Shown: piece by piece, positions 9,235 to 18,506 of the stretch
Layout of the letters: each line of letters starts with the position of its first letter
How positions within the stretch are numbered: position 1 is the stretch's first letter
From: Planctomicrobium piriforme
Lineage (GTDB): Bacteria > Planctomycetota > Planctomycetia > Planctomycetales > Planctomycetaceae
Assembly: GCA_945860955.1 (NCBI GenBank)
Contig: CAMATH010000022.1
Location: forward strand, 1-64,000
Length of the DNA stretch: 64,000 bases
Direction: 5' to 3'
Notes under the pieces: generated by a model
What the model was told of the DNA's origin: nothing
The model's database searches: none
Seen by the model: only the letters and a program-made list of their open reading frames with translations
Made by a program: the position numbers and the translations under genes

Positions 9235-10497
9235 ATGGCCGTCGCGCTCAGTCAATTCGCACAGAATCTCAACGTCGAAACCGCGTTTACCGTCCTGGCG
9301 GTCGCCAAGCAATTGAAGGCGAAAGGTAAGGATGTCGTCGAACTCGAAATTGGTGACAGCCCGTTCCCCAGCACGGCCCACGCGAAAGAGGCGGGTGAGC
9401 AGGCCATTCGAAACAATCAGTCGCACTATTGCCCCTCCCCAGGGATTCCCGAATTCCGCGAGGCGGCCGCTCGTTTTGTCCGGGAAGAGTTTCACGTCCC
9501 CGCCGAAGCGAAGAACATCGTTGTCGGTCCCGGTGCCAAGATCTTCCAGCAGTTCTTCTGCGAAGCGTTCCTGAACCCGGGCGATGGCGCGCTCGTTTTC
9601 AGTCCGCATTTTCCCACGTTCCTTCCCAACATCGAGCGGCGGGGCGCTCGGGCCGTTCTGGCACCCCTGCGGCAGGAGAATGAGTTTCGGCCTGGTGTCG
9701 ATCTGATCGAGAAATTCCTGGCGCATGACGCGTCCCCCCGGGCGATCTTTCTCAACTCGCCCCATAATCCGACCGGGGGCGTGGCGACCGAACAGGATCT
9801 CCGAGACATCGCCGACTTGGTGCGCGGCAAGAACATAGCGGTCTTCAGCGACGAGCCGTACTGCCACATGGTCTGGAAGGGGCGTCATCGCTCGTTGCTG
9901 GAGCAGCCGGGGATGCTGAACCAGGCGGTCGGTGCGTACACGTTCAGCAAGTCGTACAGCATGAGCGGCTGGCGGCTGGGGTTCGCCGTCTCGAACGCTG
10001 AGATCACCGACGCGATTGGCAAGATGATCAACACCTGCCTGTCGTGCGTCCCGCCGATTGTGCAATTCGCGGGTGCCGCCGCCCTGACGCACGACCGTGC
10101 CGAGCGTGACCGCGTGATGCAACTGTTCCGCGAAAAGGTGGTGTTGCTGACCAATGGACTCAACAAGATCGAGGGCTTCAAAACCCTCGATCCCACCGCG
10201 ACGTTTTACGTTTTCCCGAGCGTCGCTCCGATCTGTAATCGGCTCGGGATCACGAGCCATGGCCTGGCGCTGTACCTGCTGGAGGGAGCCGACGACAAGT
10301 TCGGAGTCGCGTGCCTCGGGGGTGAGTGTTTCGGCGAGGCGGGGGCGGGTTTCCTGCGATTCAGTTGTGCCGAGCCGAACGAGCGGCTGCAACAAGCGAT
10401 TGACTTCCTGCCGGTGGCGATCTCCCGGACCGACCGGGTGAAAGCCTATCTCGATCAGCATCCCAAGTTCCGGTTGACGAAGCCGTACGCAGTCTAA
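9235..10497 (+). CDS. PLP-dependent aminotransferase, class I/II (aspartate aminotransferase superfamily)
   Basis: The 420-residue fold type I protein carries the expected signature residues: SPHNPTGG with Asn178, DEPY with Asp206 contacting the pyridine nitrogen, the Schiff-base lysine Lys239 in TFSKSYSMSGWRLGF, and Arg247 for phosphate binding. Family members transfer amino groups between amino acids and 2-oxo acids in the cytoplasm. The specific substrate cannot be read from sequence, and aspartate, alanine or aromatic specificity are all possible. The VanZ-like gene begins three bases after the stop codon, so the two are probably co-transcribed. Confidence 0.92.
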   Translation: MAVALSQFAQNLNVETAFTVLAVAKQLKAKGKDVVELEIGDSPFPSTAHAKEAGEQAIRNNQSHYCPSPGIPEFREAAARFVREEFHVPAEAKNIVVGPGAKIFQQFFCEAFLNPGDGALVFSPHFPTFLPNIERRGARAVLAPLRQENEFRPGVDLIEKFLAHDASPRAIFLNSPHNPTGGVATEQDLRDIADLVRGKNIAVFSDEPYCHMVWKGRHRSLLEQPGMLNQAVGAYTFSKSYSMSGWRLGFAVSNAEITDAIGKMINTCLSCVPPIVQFAGAAALTHDRAERDRVMQLFREKVVLLTNGLNKIEGFKTLDPTATFYVFPSVAPICNRLGITSHGLALYLLEGADDKFGVACLGGECFGEAGAGFLRFSCAEPNERLQQAIDFLPVAISRTDRVKAYLDQHPKFRLTKPYAV

Positions 10498-10500
10498 GCG

Positions 10501-10941
10501 ATGTCTGAACAGCCGCCTGTTTCACGTGCGCTGCGAATTTACCGCCGAGTCGTCACGGTCGGACTGGTGCTGTATTGGCTGATGATGATGACGGCTACGC
10601 ACGTTCCCGATGTTCCCAAAGAATTCGACACAGGTGTCGGCGACAAGACGGAACACAAAGTCGCGTATTGCCTGTTCGGATTGGGATTGGGAGTGGTCTG
10701 GTCCGCGTGGCGTGGACCGCTGCGCTGGCCGGTCGCGATTGGGTTGTTGGGGATTGCCGCGCTATACGGGGCGATCGATGAGAACACCCAGCCATTTTTT
10801 GGCAGGGATTGCGACCTTTACGACTGGTTCGCGGACCTTCAAGGGGGGGCGGTGGGTGTGGCGATCTCCCTGGTTTACGACTGGATTGTGCGAAAGAGTC
10901 GCTTGTTCGATCCTCGACGGTCTCCAGTGGACCCGAAGTGA
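10501..10941 (+). CDS. VanZ-family membrane protein
   Basis: The 146-residue protein has about four hydrophobic helices and the VanZ pattern: an early DKTEHKVAYCLFG segment, then DENTQPFFGRDCDLYDWFAD with the conserved acidic/aromatic loop, then a glycine-rich last helix. The family takes its name from a teicoplanin-resistance accessory protein, but most members are of unknown function in the inner membrane. It follows the aminotransferase gene by only three bases. There is no sign of a glycopeptide-resistance cluster nearby, so no resistance role is inferred. Confidence 0.85.
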   Translation: MSEQPPVSRALRIYRRVVTVGLVLYWLMMMTATHVPDVPKEFDTGVGDKTEHKVAYCLFGLGLGVVWSAWRGPLRWPVAIGLLGIAALYGAIDENTQPFFGRDCDLYDWFADLQGGAVGVAISLVYDWIVRKSRLFDPRRSPVDPK

Positions 10942-11041
10942 ACGCATTTTATGGACAGTGCGACAGTAATTGGTCGGCGGATCAATCCGCCCCGTCGTGG
11001 AAGACTCCATTTTCGGAAATTTTCAGGATAGAATCGGCCGC

Positions 11042-12196
11042 ATGTCGAAGCACGATTTCACCGCGGACGAATTTGCCAACCGACGTCGCCTGACCCGCGT
11101 CGCGATGGCCGAACAGGGACTCGACTGGCTGGTTGTGTTCCATCCGGTCTCGATCCATTGGCTCACCGGCTCGGACGCGAAGAGTTACCAGGAATTTCAA
11201 TGCCTATTCCTCTCCGCGAAGCCGGGTCCGTTGGTGGTTCTCACACGCAATGGCGAGCGGGACGAGTTCGAGTCCGACGCGCTGGTTGACGAGGTCGTGG
11301 GCTGGGGAGGCGGTGAGCCGGATGATCCCCTGGAGGCGTTCGAACAGGTCGGCCGACGGCACGGAGTTTTCGGATCGCGGGTGGGCATCGAAGTACCGGC
11401 GTACTACCTGCACCCGCATCACTACGTACAATTGCGACAGCTTCTGGAAACCAGTCTGGTTGCGGAACCGACGAATCTGATTGCCGATTTGAAACTGGTG
11501 AAGTCGCCCGCCGAGATCGCTTACATTCGCAAGGCGGCGGAGATCGCCGACGCGGGGATGGTCGCGTTTGGGGCCGCTCTCGCAGGGGGCAGATCGGAGC
11601 TGGAACTGGCGGGGGCCGTCTACCAGGCGATTCTGTCCGCAGGAAGCGGATTGGCCGCCAGCCCGATCAACCTGGTTTCGGGCGAGCGATCGTGCTACAG
11701 CCACGGTGCGCCGACGCGGAGAGTACTGGGCTGGGGGGATTTTGGCAGCATCGAATTCGGCGCGACCTGGAACCGCTACACATCGACCATCGGGCGACAA
11801 TTCTGCGTGGGGGAACCGAAGCAACGCATGCGGGAATTGTATGAACTTGTCTGTCGTGCTTCCGACGCCTGTATGGCCGAGATTCGCGCGGGAGTGCCGG
11901 CGATCGTTCCGCACGAAGCGGCCAAACGGGTGATCGCCGACGCGGGACTCGACTCGTCTCGCGTTCACACCACCGGTTATGGATTGGCCCCCGGATTCCC
12001 CCCGACCTGGGGCGAGCCACTGCACATGTTCGGCGGCAGCACCTACACGTTGCGGGCGGGGATGGTCGTCTCCGTGGAGCCCCCCGTATTTGTCGGTGCC
12101 GAGAAACTGGGGGCACGGATCATCGACAATGTTCTGGTGACCGAGACTGGATGTGAGGTTCTGTCGCGATTCGGGCGGGATCTGTTGATCGTATGA
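11042..12196 (+). CDS. M24-fold hydrolase, creatinase/ectoine-hydrolase-like, with a degenerate metal site
   Basis: The start is set at the ATG before SKHDFTADEF; an upstream in-frame start would add 24 unlikely residues. The protein has the creatinase N-terminal domain followed by a pita-bread domain. Compared with metal-dependent M24 peptidases, the five metal ligands are largely replaced. The first Asp is Glu (GSIEFGA), the second Asp is Thr (YTSTIGR), the ligand His is Tyr (TGYGLAPG) and the final Glu is Ile (ARIIDNVL), while the Glu of VEPP remains. The substrate-binding His of YSHGAP is kept. This fits a metal-independent creatinase or DoeA-type amidinohydrolase/hydrolase better than an Xaa-Pro aminopeptidase. 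Its substrate is unknown. Confidence 0.8.
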   Translation: MSKHDFTADEFANRRRLTRVAMAEQGLDWLVVFHPVSIHWLTGSDAKSYQEFQCLFLSAKPGPLVVLTRNGERDEFESDALVDEVVGWGGGEPDDPLEAFEQVGRRHGVFGSRVGIEVPAYYLHPHHYVQLRQLLETSLVAEPTNLIADLKLVKSPAEIAYIRKAAEIADAGMVAFGAALAGGRSELELAGAVYQAILSAGSGLAASPINLVSGERSCYSHGAPTRRVLGWGDFGSIEFGATWNRYTSTIGRQFCVGEPKQRMRELYELVCRASDACMAEIRAGVPAIVPHEAAKRVIADAGLDSSRVHTTGYGLAPGFPPTWGEPLHMFGGSTYTLRAGMVVSVEPPVFVGAEKLGARIIDNVLVTETGCEVLSRFGRDLLIV

Positions 12197-12366
12197 TCCG
12201 TTTTGGGGATGGGCCGGGCACGTGGACGAATGACTACGCGGCCGAATGTCGATATACTCGTGAGGCTGTCCGTGGTGCGATTTGCGACAGCCGCGCCGAT
12301 TCAACGACGAATGTCTCGCGATTCGACACGATTCTTTGAAGAATCCCTTCCGGAGTTGAGTTCCTG

Positions 12367-13452
12367 ATGGTTCGCCAACCGGTCATCCGCGGTTCCGAGG
12401 AAGGTCCGCCCGACCCGCCGCGTAAAACGCCGTTTGGCCCCACTGGCGGAGACGACGACCAGGATCGACTGGACGAGGAACTGCGCCCCCAGCGGCTCGA
12501 AGACATCGTCGGGCAGGGAGCGGTGGTCTCGCGGTTGCGGATCATGCTCAATGCCGCGCGAAAGCGGAAAGAACCGCTGGGGCATCTGTTGCTGGATGGC
12601 CCCCCGGGATTGGGAAAAACTACCTTCGCCACTGTCCTGCCGCGCGAGCTGGGGACCGAATGCCAGATCACCTCCGGCCCCGTGCTGTCGGCACCCAAAG
12701 ACCTGCTGCCCTATCTCACGAACGCCAGTTACGGTTCGGTCCTGTTTATCGACGAAATCCACCGGCTCCCGCACACCGTCGAAGAGTTCATCTACCCGGT
12801 GATGGAGGATTTTCGGGTCGATATTTCGCTGGGCGAGGGCTTGAACGCCCGCACAATCAACATGCGGTTGAAGCAGTTCACAGTCATCGGGGCGACGACC
12901 CGCTCGGGAATGTTGACCGCGCCTTTGCGGGACCGGTTCGTTCATCGCGAGCATCTCGACTTTTACACGATCGACGAATTGGGCGACATCGTGCGGCGTA
13001 ATGCCCGCAAGCTGCACACGACGATCAGCGATGACGCCTCGCACGAAATCGCGAAGCGGAGCCGGGGGACGCCACGGATCGCGAACAACCTCTTGCGTTG
13101 GACTCGAGATTTCGTCGACAGTGAAGCCGATGGCGAAATCACAACCGCCTTGGCGAACGAGGCGCTTGCGCGGCGGGAAGTCGACCTGCTGGGGTTGGAT
13201 CGGCAGGACCGGCGGTATCTCGAAACCCTGATCCGCGTGTTCGGCGGCGGCCCCGCCGGGGCACAGGCGATCGCGCACAGCATGAACCTCTCTCCCGACA
13301 CGCTGGAAGATGAAGTCGAACCGTTCCTTTTGCGTTGTGGCCTGTTGCTGCGAACGCCTCGCGGCCGCATGGCGACAGCCGAGGCGTTTGCGCACTTGGG
13401 AATGCGGCCACCCGACCCCGATAGCGGAGACCGACAAGGACGTCTGTTCTAA
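12367..13452 (+). CDS. ruvB: Holliday junction branch migration helicase subunit RuvB
   Basis: This is the AAA+ motor that drives branch migration with RuvA during recombinational repair. Walker [10 protein letters not shown] lies at residues 78-86, Walker B FIDEIHRL at 127-134, sensor 1 GATTRSG near 175-181, and the arginine finger is Arg188 in PLRDRF. The C-terminal winged helix ends with the family-typical [11 protein letters not shown]. About 30 extra acidic/Pro-rich residues precede the conserved [17 protein letters not shown] lies 13 bases upstream of the ATG. No ruvA or ruvC is adjacent, so the operon is dispersed here. Confidence 0.97.
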   Translation: MVRQPVIRGSEEGPPDPPRKTPFGPTGGDDDQDRLDEELRPQRLEDIVGQGAVVSRLRIMLNAARKRKEPLGHLLLDGPPGLGKTTFATVLPRELGTECQITSGPVLSAPKDLLPYLTNASYGSVLFIDEIHRLPHTVEEFIYPVMEDFRVDISLGEGLNARTINMRLKQFTVIGATTRSGMLTAPLRDRFVHREHLDFYTIDELGDIVRRNARKLHTTISDDASHEIAKRSRGTPRIANNLLRWTRDFVDSEADGEITTALANEALARREVDLLGLDRQDRRYLETLIRVFGGGPAGAQAIAHSMNLSPDTLEDEVEPFLLRCGLLLRTPRGRMATAEAFAHLGMRPPDPDSGDRQGRLF

Positions 13453-13470
13453 CGGTGTCTCCCCTGGAGT

Positions 13471-13488
13471 GCGGGGCCTTGTCCCCGC
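13471..13488. terminator. Short hairpin between convergent ruvB and glycosyltransferase genes
   Basis: The arms GCGGGG and CCCCGC pair around a six-base loop, 18 bases after the ruvB stop and in the gap between converging genes. There is no T-run, so any termination would be Rho-assisted or weak. Confidence 0.35.
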
Positions 13489-13605
13489 CTTCCCTTCATC
13501 CACCGTCGACTACCGGCAGGCATGTGAATCTTCCTTCCTGCCTGTCCCAGATTGGAATCGGCCTGGACAGAGTCGATCCTACCGCGTCCACCGAAACCAC
13601 GCCGT

Positions 13606-14790
13606 TCAGGTCCCTTTCCGCGTAACCGCCAATCTTCTGTCGGCCAGTACCCGCTCATAGACCTCGCGCAATCGCCGGGTCATCGTCTGATGCCGAAACT
13701 GTTCCGTGAATCGGGCGCGCCCCGTTTCCCCTAGTTTCGCCCGCAGGGCAGAGTCACCCGACAATCGCAAGATCGCTTGCGCCATGCCGGGAATGTCGTG
13801 TGGCGGGAGCAGAAAGCCGGTCTCTCCCGTGATCACCACTTCACGCGCACCATCGACGTCATAACTGATCACCGGTTTTCCTGCGATTAACCCCTGGGGC
13901 AGCACGCGAGCCAGTCCTTCCCTCAGACTGGCATGAACCACCATGTCGGAAGCGCCGAGCAACTCGGGGACGCGTTGCGGCGAGACCAGCCCGGTGAAGA
14001 CGAAGCGGTCGGCGAGTCCGGCGCTGGCGATTTCCCGTTCCAGTTCCGAATGCAGCAGACCGTCACCGATGAACAGGAATTTGACGTTCGGATCGGCCGT
14101 TCCCACCGTGCGGGCCGCCGCGATGACGTCGGCATGCCCCTTCAGTTCGAACAGTCGCGCGATCTTCGCAACCACCACGTCGGTCGGCGCGAAATGAAGT
14201 TCCTGCCGAACGACGTCTCGGGGTCGCGGCGGATTCAAAAAAGGATCGACCTCCATGCCACTGTAAACCGTTTCGAATTTCTCTCGATGGGCGACACCAG
14301 CGGCGACATATTGATCCGTCATCGCGTCGCAGACACTGATCAGTCGGTCGCACCGCCGCGCCGCCCAGCGCTCAAGTCCCCGATACAACTGGTAGGCGAT
14401 CCGCGACTGGTACGCGTGAAACGGCGAACCGTGAATCGTGTGGACCACCGGGATTCCCAGACTCCAGGCGGCCGCCCGCCCCAGGACGCCCGCTTTGGAG
14501 CTGTGGGTGTGGACAATTTCCGGGTTCAGATCGTGAAGCCACCGGCGGAGCGACTGGTAGCTATTCCAGTCGCGCCCCGGGTGAATCTCCCGCAGCATTT
14601 CGGGCAACACGCGAACGTCGCGTCCGCCAGCGGTGGCTCGGTCCAACAGACTGCCTTCCGGCCCCAGCGCGGGACCGGTGATCAATGTGACGGCGTCACC
14701 CCAGTCGTCCTGCTGCCCTTCCACCGAAAGCAGCGTGTTTTCCTGGGCCCCCCCCAAAATCAGTCGGGTGATGATATGGACGATTCTCAT
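13606..14790 (-). CDS. Glycosyltransferase family 4 (GT-B fold)
   Basis: The N-terminal Gly-rich start IITRLILGGAQENTL and the C-terminal donor domain (KIARLFELKGHADVI, FLFIGDGLL, VFTGLVSPQRVPELL) are typical of retaining GT4 enzymes that use nucleotide sugars. The usual EX7E motif reads EGLARVLPQ, so its second Glu is Gln. Some family members tolerate this change. The enzyme would act on the cytoplasmic face in polysaccharide or glycolipid assembly. The acceptor is unknown. It begins six bases after the stop of the lipoprotein-like gene upstream, so the two are likely one operon. Confidence 0.9.
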   Translation of the reverse strand: MRIVHIITRLILGGAQENTLLSVEGQQDDWGDAVTLITGPALGPEGSLLDRATAGGRDVRVLPEMLREIHPGRDWNSYQSLRRWLHDLNPEIVHTHSSKAGVLGRAAAWSLGIPVVHTIHGSPFHAYQSRIAYQLYRGLERWAARRCDRLISVCDAMTDQYVAAGVAHREKFETVYSGMEVDPFLNPPRPRDVVRQELHFAPTDVVVAKIARLFELKGHADVIAAARTVGTADPNVKFLFIGDGLLHSELEREIASAGLADRFVFTGLVSPQRVPELLGASDMVVHASLREGLARVLPQGLIAGKPVISYDVDGAREVVITGETGFLLPPHDIPGMAQAILRLSGDSALRAKLGETGRARFTEQFRHQTMTRRLREVYERVLADRRLAVTRKGT

Positions 14791-14796
14791 ACAACA

Positions 14797-16161
14797 TCAG
14801 GCCGGCCGCGTGAGGCGAAAGTGCCAGCGCTCAAGTTCGCGCCAGATCCATAACAGCAACAAGCCGGAGAGTCCACACGCCAACCCTGCCAGCGAGACGC
14901 GATTCCAGGTCCAGTAGCCCGGCACACTCGGGGCGGGAGGGGCATCCGCCTGCTGGACGACAGGCAATTCGGACAGCTCCTGATCCAAGGGATCGCCGGG
15001 AAGATCTTCCGCAAGTGCATTCGTTGGAATCGAGTCGGCGTCATTCGAATCGGCTTCGGGCTCCGGCGCTCCCGGAATGGACTCGGTTTCAGCGGTCGGA
15101 TCGGTGACAACCGGTGATGGGGGACGATCCGCCATCTTTGGAGAGTGTCGGGCGAGGTTCCGACGGTGCGCCGCCCGAACAAATCGTTTCGAGGTCGCAC
15201 CGATCGATTCAAGTTCCTCGCTGGTCAATGCGGGGATCTCGACTTCGATCGCTCCCGCGTCCGTGGCGACTTCCGCCGGTCGCCACGCAGCCTGTTGGGA
15301 TGTTGGTGTCGCGGATGGGTTCGCTTCCGGTTCGGGGAGAGGAACAGGTGCCGTTGTCGCGGAGTCTGCCGTTGTCGTGCGTGACGAGGAATCCGGATGT
15401 CGTTTCGTCACCGCAGTCGACGGAGTCGCACGCGTCTCGGAACGGCTGGGCGAATCACCCCGCAGCCGCATCAGAAACTTCGAAGGCCGTTCTTCGTCGG
15501 ACTCGTAAACCACCCGCTGCGAATGTTCCAAGCGCTCCGCGATCTGCGCCAGGCGGAGCGCTTCGTCCCGATGACCTTGTTCCAAATTGTGCCTGGCTCG
15601 CGCGAGCAGGCGGTCGGCCCGGAGTCGATCGGGGGTGGAGTTTGGGGCCTCGGTCACTGGCTCGACCGACTCTCCTTCTACGGAGGAGACGAGGACGACT
15701 TTGCGACGCTGTGGAGATCGCGCCGACACCTTTGCAACGGCTGCATTGTTGCCGTCGGGACGCACTTTTGAAGCCGATTCCTGGTGCGCAACCATCACAT
15801 CGGCAGGAGTGGCGGAATCGGGTTTGTGCGTGGCTACAGTGGCGGGTGTGCCGTTAGGCTCGCCGTCGGTGCGGACCGGCTTGGGTGTTTGCGGGGAGTG
15901 CGATGTGTGAAGGGAGGCGGTCGACTCAGACTTTGGCTTGGCGGAGTTCGGTTTTGGTTTGGAGTGAGTGACGGCGCGAGCGGAACCTGAGGCTTCCTGT
16001 TCCGGATTGGCGGGCAAATGGCGGTAGGGAGAGGCGACGTGCGCCTGGCGGACCGATTCCGTTCCCGCGCAGCCGGCGAGTGCCAACAGCAGAGAGAGGG
16101 CGGGGATGGCGACGCCAATTCCCCCCAAGCCTCCCAAGCAACCCGATTGACCGCGGCGCAT
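14797..16161 (-). CDS. Hypothetical lipoprotein-like protein with TPR-like and low-complexity regions and a C-terminal TM helix
   Basis: The start is placed at the Met before RRGQSGCLGGLGG, because the following hydrophobic segment ends LALAGCAG, a lipobox. An upstream in-frame Met would bury this signal. The middle is rich in Ser/Thr/Pro/Ala and probably disordered. Near its centre is a short TPR-like stretch (LARARHNLEQGHRDEALRLA). A transmembrane helix (LAGLACGLSGLLLLWIW) lies about 30 residues from the C-terminus. Six bases separate it from the glycosyltransferase gene, which suggests a shared role in envelope polysaccharide, but I do not recognise the family. Confidence 0.7.
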   Translation of the reverse strand: MRRGQSGCLGGLGGIGVAIPALSLLLALAGCAGTESVRQAHVASPYRHLPANPEQEASGSARAVTHSKPKPNSAKPKSESTASLHTSHSPQTPKPVRTDGEPNGTPATVATHKPDSATPADVMVAHQESASKVRPDGNNAAVAKVSARSPQRRKVVLVSSVEGESVEPVTEAPNSTPDRLRADRLLARARHNLEQGHRDEALRLAQIAERLEHSQRVVYESDEERPSKFLMRLRGDSPSRSETRATPSTAVTKRHPDSSSRTTTADSATTAPVPLPEPEANPSATPTSQQAAWRPAEVATDAGAIEVEIPALTSEELESIGATSKRFVRAAHRRNLARHSPKMADRPPSPVVTDPTAETESIPGAPEPEADSNDADSIPTNALAEDLPGDPLDQELSELPVVQQADAPPAPSVPGYWTWNRVSLAGLACGLSGLLLLWIWRELERWHFRLTRPA

Positions 16162-16446
16162 TCCGACACTCCCCCGGATGGGGCAGAACAAGGGCAAAGA
16201 ATCGATGTTGTCGTTTACATCGACTTTGCCGGCCGCGAAACATGAGTCAACCTTGCGGGGAGGCCGGGCAACTCGTGGTTGGGGTTGGGACGGTACCTGC
16301 GGCGCGCACGGCCCCACACGAAGCGGTGCCCAGGGTGATGAAAATTCGGTTTTGACGCCCGAGTTTTCCGTTTTGGGGTTCGGTGGTTTTGTTGCGCCGT
16401 CCCAGCGGCGCGATTCCATGGGGGATTAATGAGACATGCTCGCCGT

Positions 16447-17649
16447 TCAGTCACCCAACCGGTGCGTGGCCAGATCGAGGTGAAACAGGTCCATTCGATC
16501 CGCCCGGTCGCCGCCGGCGAGTGGGATCGCATAATACTTCCCCGTGATCCGTTGCGCCGTCACCTCCAGGCGCAGGAACCCGTGTCGGTCATCGGTGTAC
16601 GACTCCAGAACCGCCGGCACCCCTTCGACCCGATACGGTGTCCGCAACGGAATTCCCTGGGGGCGGCCCACGTGGTGCAGGTTTCGATACCCCCCGGCCC
16701 CGGCGACAATCACCGGGACCTCGCGTCCGCGCACGTGCCAAGTGAACCGCTGGTAGTTGTGCACGTGACCATGCAGCACCAAGTCCGGAACCCGGTCGCT
16801 GGCCGAAATCGCCTGTTCGAAAACCGCGTTGATCACGGGACTACCGCTATGCGACGTGTCGGCGGAAAACAACGGATGATGGACGGCGACAATCAATGCC
16901 CGGTCGGTCGGTGCGTGCCTCAATTCACCAATGAACCAGTCGAGCTGATTCTGTTCGATCACGCCCCCCTCGGGAACGTTGGAGCAGAGGCCGACGATTG
17001 TGGCCAGCGGGGTTTCCAGTGTGAAATACACATTGGGCTGCGTCATCGTGTGACGCCGAATGTGCAGCGCGTCGGGCGAATGGACCGGCGACGGAGAACA
17101 GAAGTTGCGGACGAAGGCGTCCAACGGCCGCAATCCCGGATTCACCTCGGCGTCGTGATTGCCCGGAATCGCGACAATCGGGGCGCGGTAGAATTCGTAG
17201 GCGTCGTAAAACTGGGGGTAGTAATTCGCCGCCTCCCCCTTGAAATAGACCACGTCCCCAAGGTGGAAGAAGAACGACGGAATATCCGCGACACTCGGCC
17301 GACGAAAATCCAACTCCATCAAGCGACCCACCTCGCGTTGAAACGTGTCGTTCACCGATCCGCCGGTGTCGCCGACGGCGTGAAACACCAGTTTCTTCGC
17401 ATCGACAATCCGCTGCATGTGGTCGGCCGCCAGTAACGACGACAGCGGAAGCCGATAGGGAGCCGAGCCGGTCGGGGCCGGCAGTGGCTGAAACCGGGAC
17501 TGCGTTTCGGGAATGCGGGCGAGCAGTCCAGCGGCCACGGTCGATTCGATTCCCTCGTCGTCCGGCGCGACAAACCGCACCGCGTGTTCCGAGGGACGGA
17601 CCGATCCGAAATAGCGGCCATTGCCAACGCCCAAATCCTGTGAGTTCAT
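16447..17649 (-). CDS. Calcineurin-like metallophosphoesterase
   Basis: All motifs of the dinuclear-metal phosphoesterase fold are present in order: a GDTGG variant of the first Asp motif, LGDVVY, PGNHD, VHHPLF and HGHVHNYQR. The domain is preceded by a small N-terminal region (VAPDDEGIEST). No signal peptide is obvious with the chosen Met start; earlier non-ATG starts would add up to 56 residues. The HGHVHNYQR ending recalls purple-acid-phosphatase-like members. The substrate (phosphomonoester, diester or nucleotide) cannot be assigned. It is divergent from the next gene, with a 167-base gap. Confidence 0.88.
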   Translation of the reverse strand: MNSQDLGVGNGRYFGSVRPSEHAVRFVAPDDEGIESTVAAGLLARIPETQSRFQPLPAPTGSAPYRLPLSSLLAADHMQRIVDAKKLVFHAVGDTGGSVNDTFQREVGRLMELDFRRPSVADIPSFFFHLGDVVYFKGEAANYYPQFYDAYEFYRAPIVAIPGNHDAEVNPGLRPLDAFVRNFCSPSPVHSPDALHIRRHTMTQPNVYFTLETPLATIVGLCSNVPEGGVIEQNQLDWFIGELRHAPTDRALIVAVHHPLFSADTSHSGSPVINAVFEQAISASDRVPDLVLHGHVHNYQRFTWHVRGREVPVIVAGAGGYRNLHHVGRPQGIPLRTPYRVEGVPAVLESYTDDRHGFLRLEVTAQRITGKYYAIPLAGGDRADRMDLFHLDLATHRLGD

Positions 17650-17816
17650 GCGAAGTTCCGCGTTGCAAAATGCGAAGGTGTCGTCGGGGCGAACAATCAC
17701 GTTATACCCGGCCCGGTGGAAATTGCGACATGGAACCCGGACCGTGGTTGCGAATCGACCGGGAACCGGGTATTTGCGTAGTGCCCCCGTCCCACTTTCC
17801 CACGAGCCCATCCGCA

Positions 17817-18506
17817 ATGGCCCACCACGTTTTCGCCTGGCTTTCTGGATATGGCTGGACGGTCATGCCGTACGCACCGTACCGACTCCTGCAAGTGCCT
17901 GGTGAGCCGCGAGCCGTGATCGCCCAATACGTCGGCGTCTGGGGACGACGACGGGCCAAGGTGTCGATCTCAGAAAACGGCGAGAATTTCACCCGGTCGC
18001 GCGTTGGAATAACGCTGTTCCCAAAAACCGTGGCAGATGTTTTCCCAGGGGCGGCCCGGCCGCATATCGCCGGCCAGGCGCAGTCCGATCATTGGCGGAT
18101 CGACTGCGAGATTTTCTCGATCCGCTGGCCGGAAGGCTTCACTCTGGAATCGACCGCCGAATTCCCTCCACCATTTGAGCTGGTGGGAGACGAAGACGCG
18201 CGACTCTGGATCCAGGGACCGGTCCAGCAGGAGATTCTGCCCTCGCTCGCGGAGATGAAGACTGAGGATCAAACCATCACAGCCATTTCCACGTGCGGAG
18301 AACATCCGCTGGTGGAAATGGCTTATGAGTTCGATGGACAGCAATGGCTGATGATTCACGTCGTGGTGAATCGGGATCCGGTGTATTCCGTTGTGGTGTC
18401 GGGACAGGCTCCCCAGTCGCAACGGGAGAACTTGCTGCGAGGGGTGGAACTGATCGCGACCAGTTTTGTTTTCCACCCGCTGCCTTCACCAAACGTCACG
18501 GGCTGA
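17817..18506 (+). CDS. Conserved protein of unknown function (229 aa)
   Basis: The start at the ATG before AHHVFAWLSG is one choice; an in-frame ATG at 17730 is also possible. The predicted protein is soluble and strand-rich, with no signal peptide and no recognised catalytic motif. The C-terminal part (FDGQQWLMIHVVVNRD, then SQRENLLRGVELIATSF) looks like a globular alpha/beta domain. It overlaps the 3' end of the convergent secreted-protein gene by 11 bases. I do not assign a function. Confidence 0.6.
   Translation: MAHHVFAWLSGYGWTVMPYAPYRLLQVPGEPRAVIAQYVGVWGRRRAKVSISENGENFTRSRVGITLFPKTVADVFPGAARPHIAGQAQSDHWRIDCEIFSIRWPEGFTLESTAEFPPPFELVGDEDARLWIQGPVQQEILPSLAEMKTEDQTITAISTCGEHPLVEMAYEFDGQQWLMIHVVVNRDPVYSVVVSGQAPQSQRENLLRGVELIATSFVFHPLPSPNVTG

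Noticed and set aside
9142-10461. 439-residue minus-strand frame
   Set aside because: Antisense to the PLP aminotransferase, whose catalytic residues are all present.
10501-10941. VanZ-like gene as evidence of glycopeptide resistance
   Set aside because: No vanH, vanA, vanX or regulator genes nearby; the family is broad and mostly uncharacterised.
11204-12304. 366-residue minus-strand frame
   Set aside because: Antisense to the M24-fold gene; no domain motifs.
12301-13503. 400-residue open frame opposite ruvB
   Set aside because: ruvB on the plus strand is unambiguous; high GC leaves long antisense frames without domain-like translation.
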